Source: Rhipidocladum racemiflorum (taxonomy: Eukaryota > Streptophyta > Magnoliopsida > Poales > Poaceae). From it: a DNA stretch of 64,000 bases. The stretch spans positions 3,224,001-3,288,000 of the forward strand of contig CM070583.1 of assembly GCA_036346355.1 (NCBI GenBank), written 5' to 3'. A model generated the notes under the pieces. The model was not told where the DNA came from. It saw only the letters and a list, made by a program, of their open reading frames with translations, and made no database searches. Position numbers and translations under genes: made by a program. Shown piece by piece: positions 1 to 10,391 of this stretch (the stretch's first letter is position 1; each line of letters begins with the position of its first letter).

Positions 1-125
1 AAGTATCTCTCCTCGCCTCTGTCTTTGGTCGCCCCGAGCCTGGTGAGCCGCTTCTCCTTTATGTAGCGGCAAGCCCCTCGGCGATGAAGTGCAAGACTAG
101 TAGCAGAGCGAGAGGGCGTCTGGCC

Positions 126-760
126 GGTCTATTATGTGAGCAAGGTGCCGCATGATGCTGAAACTAGGTATCCCAGGCCCGTAAAATGGTGTATCTTTGT
201 CTTTGGTGGCATCAAGAAAGCTGCGACACTATTTCCAAGGAAGGGAGATCACTGTGGTCTCCTCGTATCCTCTGCGGGGAGATCCTTCACAATCGTGAAG
301 TCAAGGTCGATCGCCAAGTGGTCTGTCGAGCCGGGGAATTTGGCTTCAAATTTGCCCCGCGACCGCTATCAAGAGTCAAAGATCGCGGACTTCATTGTTG
401 AATGGACTCCGGCAGATGGGGAAGATAAGGAAGTCCCCGTACCACGCCTTGGACGCTCCTCTTCGATGGATCCTTCAGGCTCGAAGGCGCGGGGGCTGGG
501 TTCCTCCTGGTCTCCCCGACCGGGGACCCCCTCTAATATATAGTCGTCCTGGACTTTAAAGCTACCAAGAATGTTGCGGAATACGAAGGATTCTTTGGTG
601 GGCTCAGTGCCATGACCATCGGCATCTGGCGCCTCTGATTAAAGGCGATTCTTTCTTGGTCATCAACCAGGCAAGGAAGGACTTCACCGCCCGATCCCGT
701 CATGGCGGCTTACAGCGGAGGTTAGAAAGATGGAGAGACACTTCAAGGGCTAGGGTATAC
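126..760 (+). pseudogene. gypsy pol remnant: RNase H and second RNase H-like domain
   Basis: Around 130-420 the translation reads VSKVPHDAETRYP and, after frame changes, IADFIVEWTPADG, matching the end of the RT-attached RNase H of plant gypsy pol (family pattern: separate motifs for the joint, the repeated-leucine strand and the ADF-EWT end). At 545-760 NVAEYEGFFGGLSAM and a downstream MERHF-like motif resemble the additional RNase H found in Tat elements. Several frameshifts and an in-frame stop separate the pieces, so no functional enzyme can be made. The catalytic acidic residues cannot all be located. It is followed in the same orientation by the integrase remnant. Confidence 0.6.
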
Positions 761-1179
761 ACACATACCCGGCGCGACAATTATTTAAGCGGACGAGCTC
801 GCTCACTCGCCTCGACAAGAGCCCCTGTTCGGCCGGAGTCTTTGAAGAAAGGCTTCGCGATCAGTCCATCTCGGCCCGCCTCTGGTGGGGAGGATGGTGA
901 GGTCGCCAGCCCTCGCCGGATGGGAAAGCGGCGACGCCTATCGCAACCCCGTTTACGGTGGGGCGATGGTGGCGCCGCCCGACCACGTTGCAGGAGGAAA
1001 AGTGGCACCGGCGAAACGCTTGGCAGCCAGCGGAGTACCCTGACGATCACTCTGTGGTCGCCGTGCTTGACCGGGAAGGCACATGGATGGACCCGATCCT
1101 GGCCTACTGCGGGATCAAGTATGCCCCGACGATGATGCGTCGGTAGAAGATAGCGCGAAAGGCCAAGCGCTACACCCTG

Positions 1180-2298
1180 GTAGATGGGGACCTGTCACCG
1201 GGTGGAAACGGAGTTCTTCGAAGTGCATCACTCGGGAAGAGGAAGCATTTTGCTTTCGATATCCATGGAGGCGTGTCGCAAAGGGAGCCATTTTTCGATC
1301 GGAACCTGGTGGGAAAAGCTTTCCGCCACGGGTTCTATTGGCCAACTCGCCTCCAGGATGCTTGCGAGTGGTGAGGAGATGCGGCGTGCCGATTCCACGC
1401 CAAGCAAATCCACCAACCAGCCCAAGCTCTGCAAACCATCCCGCTCTCATGGCCCTTCGCGGTGCAGGGGGCCGGATATCCTGAGTCCGTTCACGGGCCA
1501 CAGGAGGCTACACTCATCTGTTCGTCGCCATTGACAAGTTCACCAAGTGGGTGGAAGCTGAAGCCGTGAGAACCATTACCGCTGCAGCCGCGGTCAAGTT
1601 CATGCGAGGGATCTTCGCCCGCTTCGGGGTCGCCAACCGTATCATCACCGACAATGGCGCCCAGTTCACCAGCGCCGCTTTTCTGGACTTTTGCGAAGAA
1701 ATGGGCACGAAGGTCTGCTTTGCCTCCGTTGCCCATCCAAGAAGCAACGGCCAAGTCGAGCGAGCCAATGCACTGGTGCTGAAGGGCCTCAAGACTCGGG
1801 CGTTTGATCGACTTCACCAGCGTGGCTCACGGTGGGTTGAAGAACTCCCGGCGATCTTTGTGGTCACTCGGACCACTCCCGGCCAGACTCTGGAGAGACT
1901 CCATTCTTTCTCGGTTTACGGGCGCAGGCTGTCCTCCCTTCGAATTGACATTTGGGTCGCCGCGTTCTGCTGCGTTCGCGGAAGAAGATCGAGGAAGAGA
2001 TGCGCCAAGACGACGTCAATCTCCTGGAAGAAGCCGGGATCGTGCGGCCTGCGCGCCGCTTCAGTATCAGCAAAGCCTCAGGAGGTCCCACGCCACCCGG
2101 TCGGTGAGAGAACAGCGGCAAAGGGGCGACTGGTCTTCTGAAAGATTCGATCGCCAGGGTTGCACAAACTGTCTCCCAGTGGGAGGGCCCCTTTAAGGTG
2201 GTCTCGGTCTCGACCCGGGCGGTCGAGGTTGGCCAAAGGGCGAGGAGGAAGCTGGCGAACTCGCGAGAATATAGAGAACCTGCGCAAGTTCTACCCTT
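1180..2298 (+). pseudogene. gypsy integrase remnant
   Basis: The best-preserved block is 1,507-1,860. Its translation holds FVAIDKFTKWVEAE, then IITDNGAQFTS, then HPRSNGQVERAN, which supply the D, D and E of an integrase D,D-35-E core. Upstream, 1,310-1,450 resembles the integrase zinc-binding region (AFRHGFYWPT and a Cys/His-containing stretch), in other frames. Downstream, QWEGPFKVV at about 2,175-2,200 matches the C-terminal integrase domain, and the reading ends near a LRKFYP-like stop at about 2,298. Frameshifts near 1,490, 1,860 and 2,140 show it is inactive. Integrase would insert the element's cDNA into the host genome. Confidence 0.8.
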
Positions 2299-2967
2299 GA
2301 GCGGTTGTAAGTTTCGTGTTTTGTTCCTCGTCTTGGTCGAATCATGCTGTCTGTTGCCGCCGACTAGCCGGGAATAGCCTGTTGTTCGAAATTAAGTATT
2401 AAGTTCCGTTATTTTTAGCGATTACTTCATGCCTTTACAGTTACGTGTTTTGTGGCGAAGTGTTGAGCGATCACTCTAGTCCGCTCGATCTGTGGCGCCA
2501 GTGCAAAGCGGGACCACTATGTAAGTGCGGCGAGCGAGATTGGGCAATTGGGCGGTGGTTTGAACTCGGCTCCGACACGGTCATGACACTCGGGTGTCCC
2601 GTGGGGCCGGGCGATTTAAACATCGCTATCAAAGCCTACGCCCCGTCACGTCTTACACTGCACCGCTTCGCGGAGAGGCCACAAGGGTGCGTGTTGTTTG
2701 CAGGACTGTAAGGCAACGAGAAAAGAATCGCCCGGACACAAGGGATACTTTACTCCCTTCTTTTTTCCTTCTAAGCCTTAAGCCGGGCAGTAGCACTCAA
2801 GTTAATCTTTGGCGGTCGATGGAGTGGAAGGCTAAGAAGACAAGTTAAACATTGCTGAATAAGTCTAAAAAGTGTCATGTCTATTCCATGAAAGTGCTTT
2901 ACAAAAGTTGTTGCAGGACAGCCAGTTAAAAGGAAAAAGAAAAAGAAGGCAAAAAGGGGAGAAGGGT
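2299..2967. other. post-pol spacer of the Tat-like element
   Basis: Noncoding stretch between the end of pol and the start of the antisense coding block. No open frame, tandem array or RNA gene is recognisable. Confidence 0.5.
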
Positions 2968-5524
2968 CTAGGTTATCCTATCCTTCTTCCTCCTCGTCCG
3001 CCATCGCTGCTCATCTGCAGGTCTTCCGCGAGGCCCGACGTCAGCGCCCGATGCCACCTCTTCCGCCGCGGCCTCCGGCGAGGTTGGCCATCTCGGTGGC
3101 GGCGGCGTGGTCGGCCCATTTGCACCAGCGCCTCGCCTCAGCCCGATCTCCTTCAATCCCTGGACGGCGGCGAGAGGATCAAAGTTGGCGTCCTTGGGCG
3201 CGCGAGACGCCAAAAGCGAAGCGTCGCGATAGCGGCCGCTCTGCGCGTCCTTCCTGAGTGGACCGGTCGGCCAGCGGCGGAAGCCGGCGGTGAAGTCCGC
3301 GATCCGGCGAAGCGTAAGGCGTAGTCGCGCCGGCTACATTCGATGGCGCTTCGCGCCAACCCAGCCAGCGAGGTATCCTCCATCCGGTCAAAGGCGTACC
3401 TCAAGATCTGCAGAGTGTCGCCTCGATCGATGCGGTGTGTCATTGCGCCTCGAGCTCTTCCATGAGCTCGGCAGCGAAGCGGCCCCGCTCCGCTCCCCAC
3501 CGGCTCTCGCTCTGCCTTTCCATCCGGTCATAAATCAGCCACCTCTGCCGAGGCGGCCGATCTCGATGGCGGCGTCGGCGGCCGTTGCTTGCTCGGCGTA
3601 AGGCGGTGGGCGGTGTGGGAGTAGAGCTGTCAAGCGGCGGCCAGTGCATCTGCGTCGCCGAAGGAACAGAGTCTGCGGGAGGATCCGGAGTGGTGTGGCC
3701 CAGCGCCTCTGAAATTTGTCTGGCTGGCCGTGGCGGCGCATCTTTGTTCGCCGGCTTCTTCTTGTCCTGGCGGATCATTTCTTTGCTCCGTCGCTACCTC
3801 ACCCCGATCGCTACCGCAAGAGCGGTGAGTCTGGCAGTGCCCTGGAAAAAGCAAAAGCAGGCAAAGGTAAGGCTCCATTCGAAAGTTAAAAATTTTTACC
3901 GTCCTTCTTTTTGTGTGTTTCAAGGATTCAGGTACCTGGGCTGAGGCCTCGGAAACCGAGGCACTCCCGGAGTGAGAACCAGCCCCCCTCGAGGCACCGG
4001 CGGCCTCGGTGGCGGCGGAGGATGCTGCGCCGGTGGGTCCACCATCGGCCAGCTGGCGTCGGCCATTGGCGGTGACGGTGGCGGCGGAGGTCGCTGCGCG
4101 GTGGAGTCCACCATCGCGCGCCGGCGATCACCCGCCGGCGGTGGCGATAGCGACGGAGGCTGCGCCGGTGGAGTCCACCATCGCAGCGGCCGGCGGATCA
4201 CCGCCGGCGGTGGCGGTGGCGACGAGGCTGCGCCGGTCGGTCCGCCATAGCGCCGGCGGTGGCGGTGGCGATGGAGGAAGGCGCGCCGTGGTCGGCCGGC
4301 CAGCGGCGCCAGTGAATCTGGCGGTGATGGCGAGGCGGAAGCATCGCGCGATCGTTGATGAAGAGCCCCACGGTGAGAGGAAGTCCCGATGGCGGGCTGC
4401 TGTGAAGATCCGGCCGGCCAGCGAAGATGGCCCCGATAGCCGCGTGGTCGGTGGGCGTTCGATGAAGCGATGTCGTCGGCGGGGCGCTTGTTCCTCCACG
4501 CCGCCACGGTGAAGGAGTGCCGCGGATTATCGAGGGCCCTTGATGGACGATGATGGGCGTCCCCATGGCGTCCATCTTGGGCATCGCCCTAACGATCCCC
4601 GCCGATCCGCAGGCTGCATGTCGCGAGTGGAAGCGCAGCCTCGGGAAGGGTGGAACGTCGCTCAATCGCCCGATCGCCCCATCCAGGAAGCGTCTGCGCG
4701 GCGTCCGGCTCTCCACGGTGACCACGGCAAAAGAAGAAGAAGGCGATGATAAAAACAAAGAATGATGATGAAGAAGGAAGGAGTAAGAGCTTACATCCTC
4801 GAACCGTCAGAGTCCGTCGCCCACGCCCAGGTAGTGCCAGGTGGCGGTGCCGTGGCGCAAAGGGCTAATCCTCCGGGACACGAAGTCCCGGAGAACCATG
4901 CCTCCGGTCAGCCCTGCTGTCCGCAGCCGATCAACCCGAGCCAACATTGCAAGTAGCTCGGGCGTGTCGGCGACCGGAGATACCCAGTCAGATTTGCTGC
5001 CCACCGCTCCGGTGGGAAGCCCCAGGGCTTCAATGCCGCTGTCGTCTTCAACGTACAACCATTCGTGGCGCCACATTTTCCAGCTGGATCGGTTCTCCAT
5101 TGGAATGTAGCGCAACGGCCCCGTCTCTAAGTCGCAGATGGCAGCACCCGGAGATGCTGGAGCCCTGGCTGACGCGGAGCGAGAAGAAGTAGCGGAAAAG
5201 GAGAAGATTGGGCATTACCCCTATAAACATCTCACAGAAGTGGGCAAAGACGGAGAGGAGCACAACGGAGTTAGGGGGAAGGTGGATGTTGTGAATGTCG
5301 TAGAAGTTGAGGACGGCGATGTAGAAGTCCGAGATGGGCGGGACCAAGCCCGCCATCATCGCCCAGACAAAGAAGATGACCTCCCCGGGCTGGCCGTGGG
5401 GAGCGACAGTCCCGGCCCGCATGCGGAGAGCGCCGCGGGCGATCACCTTGGAGCATTTAGCGGCGGCGTTCTCTTCCACGGTTGAAGGAGGGAGGACAGG
5501 AGTCGGAGAGGCCATCGTAATCAC
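2968..5524 (-). pseudogene. antisense ORF, 'putative gypsy-type transposon' family (PF04195-like), broken
   Basis: Reading leftwards from a Met at 5,515-5,524, the first ~400 bases encode a globular segment with FYDIHNIHLPPNS, FAHFCEMFIGVMPNLLLF and RYFFSL, the pattern of the plant family annotated as putative gypsy-type transposon protein. A frameshift near 5,115 moves the reading to a frame with RYIPMENRSSWKMW and HEWLYVED. A GT-type donor-like site follows near 4,792. Further left (4,760-2,968) the minus strand is GC-rich, with proline/arginine-rich and then charged segments (DRMERQSESRWGAERGRFAA at about 3,500-3,560), suggestive of an alpha-helical C-terminal part. The function of this family is unknown. 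It lies opposite to pol, between pol and the 3' LTR, as in other Tat elements. Multiple frameshifts make it a pseudogene. Confidence 0.6.
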
Positions 5525-5597
5525 CGAGGCGTAAGGGAAGCTAAGGCGAGAAGGAGCAGAGGCGGTGCAGCAGGGAACATGCCCCCGTCGCCTGCTT

Positions 5598-5605
5598 ATT
5601 TATAA
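5598..5605 (-). promoter_or_regulatory. TATA box for the antisense ORF
   Basis: The minus strand reads TTCTTATAAATAAGC here, about 75-90 bases upstream of the antisense ORF's first Met codons. Position and sequence suit a plant core promoter; activity is inferred. Confidence 0.45.
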
Positions 5606-5904
5606 GAATTCAAGGGAGAGTCTGGCGGGAAATAGTCGAAGAGACAGCGGTTCGGATCTTGATGGAAAACCAAAGCGTTTTCAAGGAAGTGGGCACGTCC
5701 ACGAAGCCACGGAAACGGCTACAGTATCCACCTCGGGACCAGAAAAAGAGGCAAGTTTTTAAAGACTGCGGCGTGCGTGGGCATTTATGGGCCCCACCCG
5801 GGAGATTGAGCCGTTCGACGGAGAAAAGGAAAGAATAAAGACACTCCTGGGTGGGCAGGAGCTCTTGTCGTATTAAACGCTGGGTACCTGTGCCGCATTA
5901 AGTA

Positions 5905-6425
5905 CTCGCCCGGAAGGGCAGTGGCGTTCAGGCCACTCCTGAAGCGACAGCAAAGGTGCTCGTCGAGAGGGCGGTGGCGTTGAGCCACTCCTCGGCGACA
6001 GCGAAGGTGCTCGCCAAGAGGACAGTGGCGTTGAGCCACTCCTCGAGGCGACCAGCGAAGGTGCTCGCCAAGAAGGGCAGGTGGCGTTGAGCCACTCCTC
6101 GAGACGACCAGCGAAGGTGCTCGCCAGGGGACAGTGGCGTTGAGCCACTCCTGGGCGACCAGCAAAGGTGCTCGCCAAGAGGACAGTGGCGTTGAGCCAC
6201 TCCTCGGCGACAGCGAAGGTGCTCGCCAAGAAGGGCGAGTGGCGTTGAGCCACTCCTCGGCGACAGCGAAGGTGCTCGCCAAGAAGGACGAGTGGCGTTG
6301 AGCCACTCCTCGAGGCGACAGCGAAGGTGCTCGCCAGGGGCAGTGGCGTTGAGCCACTCCTCGAAGCGACCGGCAAAGGTGCTCGCCAAGAGGGCGAGTG
6401 GCGTTCGAGCCACTCCTCGGGCGTA
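5905..6425. repeat. 53-bp minisatellite, 10 units, in the retroelement spacer
   Basis: The motif GTTGAGCCACTCCT recurs with its GCCACT at 5,932, 5,984, 6,035, 6,091, 6,144, 6,196, 6,249, 6,302, 6,353 and 6,409: spacing 51-56 bases. Each unit also carries GCGAAGGTGCTCGCCA. Units differ by small indels next to the CTCG run. All three minus frames are open across it, but this follows from the repeat, not from coding. Confidence 0.9.
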
Positions 6426-6605
6426 GTTCCCAAGAATCAACCCGTAATCGTACTCTGAGGCGAAGGGTCAAGGATATTTAATGCGAGACGTGCGCATTAA
6501 TTGCAGGATATGTAGGCAGTGGTATGGCGGCGCGTCTTTCCCAGGTGCGCATTAATGATGGGTGGCCCCGAATCGACATCCCCTCTCTCCTGGCGGAGCC
6601 TGCAG

Positions 6606-7076
6606 GGGTGACAGACAGGCGGGACCCAAGACGAAGTCTAAGTCGGCTAGGACAGGAGTCGGCTAGGACAGGCATTAAATGTGATGTAAGAGAGTGTGAC
6701 GGGTGCATTAAATGCACTGTGGTAGTGTGTCAGACGCTTGCTTTACGCAAGCTTGTAAGCCCCATGCGCCTCAGCCAGCCCGAGTATAAAAGGGAGCTAG
6801 GGTGCATGGGAGAAGGGTTGTTGTTGTTTTTTGGTTGGCGGAACCTTAGAAGGTCGTCTTCCCCAGCCTTGTAAGAACCTTGAACTCAGAAGAAACCACC
6901 AAGCAGGACTAGGGTCATTACTCCTTAGGAGGGCCCGAACCTGGGTAAACTCGACTGTCTTCTTGCTTGCTCCCAACATCCCGTTCTTCCCATCTTTGAG
7001 CGGTTACCACAAAAGCCCCCAGTCCGAATCTCTCAAGCACCCAATCTTAGGGTGCCTGTTGGCCAGTAAGCCGACA
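6606..7076 (+). mobile_element. probable 3' LTR of the Tat-like element
   Basis: Downstream of the minisatellite is a + strand promoter (TATAAAA at 6,785), then a leader-like stretch including GGGCCCGAACCTGGG-type sequence, ending GCCGACA at 7,076. This layout matches U3-R-U5 of rice gypsy LTRs. The left border is unsure; 6,606 (GGGG then TGACAG) is one candidate. The 5-bp flank AGTAT (7,077-7,081) cannot be checked because the other end of the element is outside the window. Confidence 0.45.
6785..6791 (+). promoter_or_regulatory. LTR TATA box
   Basis: TATAAAA in the context CGAGTATAAAAGGGAGC, a good plant core promoter match, placed where the U3/R border of the LTR is expected. Confidence 0.55.
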
Positions 7077-8129
7077 AGTATTACTTCATATATCAGGAAT
7101 AATGAAGAAAACTAAGAACTATAGGTGATTTGAAAGTGCTTTCCTGAATGCTATCATGAGAACAACTCAAAGTCATTTTAGTGGTAGTAGGTGTTATAAC
7201 TTAGTCAGTGCCCAAAGATGACAAAACAACCTTTTCCTGAACCCAGAAGGATCATATCTATATCATTCTGTTGGTGCAACTAATCTGCTAATTCGATTAA
7301 AGCGGTAAGAGGGTTTTGTGTATGCGTGTCCACAAGGGCGCTAAGAATCCAAAGTTCCCAATCCATATCATTCCAAAGTTTTCTCACTCAGTGCACAAGG
7401 CAAGTAGATTGATTTGTTGTAGTTCTGCCAACCTAGAATTGCGAGTTGAGGACACCAGAATGATACAGGAGGGATGTAGAACCGATTTTAGTAAATAATT
7501 CACGAGGACATATCGATATGCAAATCATGATAGAGCTACAAACACATAAACTATTGTTTGAGTAGCAGATTAATATGAAGAAAAAACTTCGGAAAAAAAG
7601 AGATGAGATCATCGTAAATAGAACTAAAAACATAATCACGATTGCAAACACATAAACCCCGCTTGAGTCGATTTGTAATCAACATCGGTGAAATGAAAAT
7701 AACAAAGCACCATTTACGAATGTCTTGTTCTTTTTTTCATATAGCAGCTACTTACCCTAATCACAGCGTTATCAAATGCATAAGAAATTTTTGTCCACAA
7801 CAATATTCCAACAAATTGGACCATTTTATCAGGTTGTATGCATAGAAATTTGCATAAAACATGTTCGCATGATCTGTACATTGACTTATGATTAACAGTG
7901 AATGTAGCAAACCAAAGTCATACGACCTGAATGATTCTAGTGACCCACGATTTAGCTTTGCCCATGAGTTAATGGAGTTTCACGATTCCTCTAAAAAAAA
8001 GGATGGTAAAACACTCTCTGCTGTACTCCAATTACGGGACTAGCTCACCCAAAATGGCCTCCAAGGCAGAGAACAACGTAATCATATACTGATGACAGTG
8101 AAATTATTGTCTGTTGTATCATAAACTAT
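7077..8129. other. AT-rich intergenic sequence
   Basis: No gene, clear transposon end or tandem repeat seen. Short open frames have no recognisable similarity and are taken as chance. Confidence 0.4.
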
Positions 8130-8152
8130 ATGAAATCGATTAGCAACATCCT

Positions 8153-8569
8153 TCAGGTAGCAGATCCACAACAAGCAAAGCTAATCCGACGAGGTGGGGC
8201 GAAGAATACTAACCAAGGTATGGCCGGTCGAGCGCGTCGGCGGGCAGGAGATTCGGTGGGGCGAGCAGCTACGACGAGGTGGGGCGGAGGGCGAAGATCG
8301 CGGCGAGGACGTCGTCCGATGAGGGCAGATGTCGCGGCGGAGGGCAGAGGTCGCTGCGGCGATCCCGGAGATGCGAGGGCGAGGTCGCGCGGGAAGTCGT
8401 CCGGCGAGGAGGAGCACGAGGCCGGCGCGGGCGTGTCCCGGCCGAACCCTAGCCACACCGCTGGCCGACTCGCGTGACCGAGAGCCCGAGAGAAGGGAGG
8501 AGGTTTGGGGAATTCGAGTTTGGAAGATGAAAAAAAACGTACAATTTTTGGATATATGGGGGATGGCAT
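8153..8569 (-). other. GC-rich island resembling a rice first exon or 5'UTR, unassigned
   Basis: About 300 bases (8,200-8,490) are very GC-rich within AT-rich flanks. The minus strand has a 138-codon open frame and contains GGCTAGGGTTCGGCC, a 5'UTR-like phrase of rice genes. Composition is Pro/Arg/Ser-rich and I recognise no domain. No downstream exons were found to the left. It could be a broken first exon, a captured gene fragment or a noncoding leader; a real protein is not supported. Confidence 0.3.
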
Positions 8570-8570
8570 T

Positions 8571-8868
8571 TTTTGTAATTAAGAGTTAAGTTGTAAGGGT
8601 ACCAGGGAAGTGGGATTTTCAGAAGCACCAGCCAGCCCCAAAAGCATCGATTTCCTTGCTTCTCTCGCGTAGTGCAAATTGGGCTGGAGCTTTTTCTCTC
8701 CAGCTGGCTGGAAAAATGCCGTTTGTTTTGGCTTGTAGCTTATGGAGGCCTAGAAGCCTAATAAGCTCCAGCTTAAGCCTAAACAAACAGACCCTAAATT
8801 TCGTATAGAGCGGCATAGTTGTCAGGACCGTGGTCTGACGACAGAAACAGAGAAACAGAGAAACAGAC
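8571..8868. other. intergenic, possible MITE debris and short A-rich microsatellite
   Basis: An imperfect palindrome around AGCTTATGGAGGCCTAGAAG (8,738-8,790) suggests an old miniature element. Three copies of AGAAACAG lie at 8,841-8,868. Confidence 0.3.
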
Positions 8869-8871
8869 TTA

Positions 8872-9140
8872 GGGTCTGTTTGGTTTGTAGCCAAACATTA
8901 CCACACATTGAGTTAGGCAAGTTTGACCAAGTTAGGCATATGTTTGGTTCATAGCCACACTTGTGGCAAGATTCTTTCTTGCCATTTAGGTCCCACATAT
9001 CATTGGTTCAAAAAAGTGTGGCAAATTTCTTTTTCCTAGCCAAAGTGTGGCTTCAATTTTGATGACCTAACTTTAGGCAAGTTTGGCAAAAAAAACTATG
9101 GTAAAGTATGGTAAAGTTAGTATATGAACCAAACATGCCA
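8872..9140. mobile_element. Tourist-like MITE (269 bp, TSD TTA)
   Basis: Left end GGGTCTGTTTGGTT and right end, read on the other strand, TGGCATGTTTGGTT match at 11 of 14 positions. Both are flanked by TTA (8,869-8,871 and 9,141-9,143), the 3-bp target preference of PIF/Harbinger elements. Internal GTGTGGC/GCCACAC pairs form a further inverted repeat. Noncoding. Confidence 0.65.
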
Positions 9141-9143
9141 TTA

Positions 9144-9734
9144 ATCGCTTTGAAGTGGAGTCTGCAAGCAAAACAAAAAGAGAACGACTTCAGTCGAAGG
9201 TGGACGGTGGAGATGGTTTACCGTAAAAGAGAACTGGGTCTAACATCTACTGGCAGCGATAACCATTTTGTCGTTTTACTATTCACCGTCTGAAACTCTT
9301 TTACTTTTACTGATTCTGTTGTAATCCGAAGTCACGGATTTAAACACATGAACTCTGGGAGAATGAAGTATTCTAAATTCCGCATATTCCAGTACCTTAG
9401 TTTGTACTTAACTTAGCTCTCATTCTCGTGTTCTACACAAATTCAAAAAAGAAATCCAAAAACAATACTGTCGGATTCGAGTTGCTCTAACTTTGATCTG
9501 ACAATAGTGCGTGATCCTACCTGGTATTTTTATCGTGCGCAGAGATGACTTCCTGAGGGACGTCTCAGTCAAATCTCAGTCCATTCCGAGCTCTGATCAT
9601 GTGTCCGACTCGGGCAAGACCACAAAACCTAACGGGTCTGATGAAAAGCGCGATCAAACACGGAAGCGTTTAGGCATCCAAGTGCCGGCTGCTGTAGCAC
9701 TCATTCTTTTTACGGTATTGCTAGGGATCAGACG
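9144..9734. other. intergenic, nothing recognised
   Basis: No protein similarity, repeat or RNA gene seen; the 75-codon open frame at 9,511-9,738 looks like chance. Confidence 0.35.
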
Positions 9735-9930
9735 ATAGATTTTTTTCGCAACACTTTTTTCCACGAGTGAAACATTTTTTTCTACGTAGTGAAATATTTT
9801 TTTCTATGTAGTGGAACATTTTTCTTCGACAAACAGTAAAAAAAATATTTCATACGTTAAAAAAAATGTTTCATACGTTCAAAAAAAATATTGCATACGT
9901 TTAAAAAAATGTTGCGCGGCGTCCGAAAAA
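9735..9930. repeat. long imperfect inverted repeat of T-run / ACGTA units
   Basis: The left arm (about 9,738-9,830) repeats a ~20-25-base unit of seven T followed by CTACGTAGTGAAAYA. The right arm (about 9,836-9,925) carries the complement, units of CATACGTT followed by seven A. The two arms pair over about 90 bases. This suggests the core or end of a foldback element; the family is not identified. Confidence 0.55.
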
Positions 9931-9935
9931 AACAA

Positions 9936-10176
9936 AAAAAATCAGACGTCTGGCAGGAAGTTTCTCCCTTCTTTTTAAGTTATAAAAAGCAGGGTTATCC
10001 ATCGTACCGGCAACATATTGGCACCCCACGCTACTACTTACGAGCTCCACACAGTTCCATCATGCCATCGAGCTACTGAATATGCCGTCGTCCAGCATGA
10101 CGCTCAATCTCCTATTGCAAGGCGACCACAACACTAATTAAGAGCGATATTATATTACCACAGTATTTATTTTTCC
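9936..10176. other. short intergenic stretch
   Basis: Nothing recognised. Confidence 0.3.
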
Positions 10177-10391
10177 TCGACCGCTAAGTCCGGTATTTCA
10201 TTAGATATCTCATCTTGACCGACAGGGCTGGGATTATCCCATTTCACAACCTTTTTTTCTCGCGACCGACGAGGCTGGAAACTACATAGTCCTGATCGAT
10301 AAGGCTGGACATCCTTCATGCGCGACCGACGAGGCCGAACACCCCTTGCCTTGAGATTTCGTTATGAAATCCGCAACCGATAAGGTCGGAT
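10177..10391. repeat. six dispersed copies of a GACCGACGAGGCYGGA motif
   Basis: Variants of the motif begin at 10,177, 10,215, 10,261, 10,292, 10,321 and 10,373, all in one orientation, spaced 29-52 bases. Three persist in the second copy of the duplicated block (about 28,725, 28,757 and 28,805). Arrays like this occur as subterminal repeats of DNA transposons, but the parent element is not identified. The hAT relic inserted into the sixth copy. Confidence 0.6.

Larger units (their letters stand above)
1..7076 (+). mobile_element. Tat-lineage Ty3/gypsy retrotransposon, 3' part, decayed
   Basis: Order seen on the + strand: reverse-transcriptase-linked RNase H, a second RNase H-like segment, zinc-finger and integrase remnants, a long non-pol spacer with an antisense ORF, a minisatellite, then a TATA-containing LTR. 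A second RNase H plus an extended 3' spacer with antisense ORF and tandem repeats is a known hallmark of the plant Tat group (RIRE2, Grande, Retand, Ogre relatives); assignment to it is inference. Frames are broken many times, so the copy is dead. The left end lies outside the window. The right end is placed at 7,076 because CCGACA there resembles a gypsy LTR terminus; this is tentative. Confidence 0.7.

Noticed and set aside
3920..4507. Proline-rich minus ORF taken alone as a gene
   Set aside because: It comes from a CGCCGGCGGTGGCG-type simple repeat inside the antisense retroelement ORF, with no independent start context.
5785..6471. 228-codon minus ORF over the minisatellite
   Set aside because: All three minus frames are open because of the tandem repeat; it encodes only repeated LGEHLR-like peptides.
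10314..10330. Extra copies of the CTTCATG hairpin outside the copia element (also 12,875 and 28,748)
   Set aside because: Flanking bases do not pair well and the heptamer is expected occasionally by chance.
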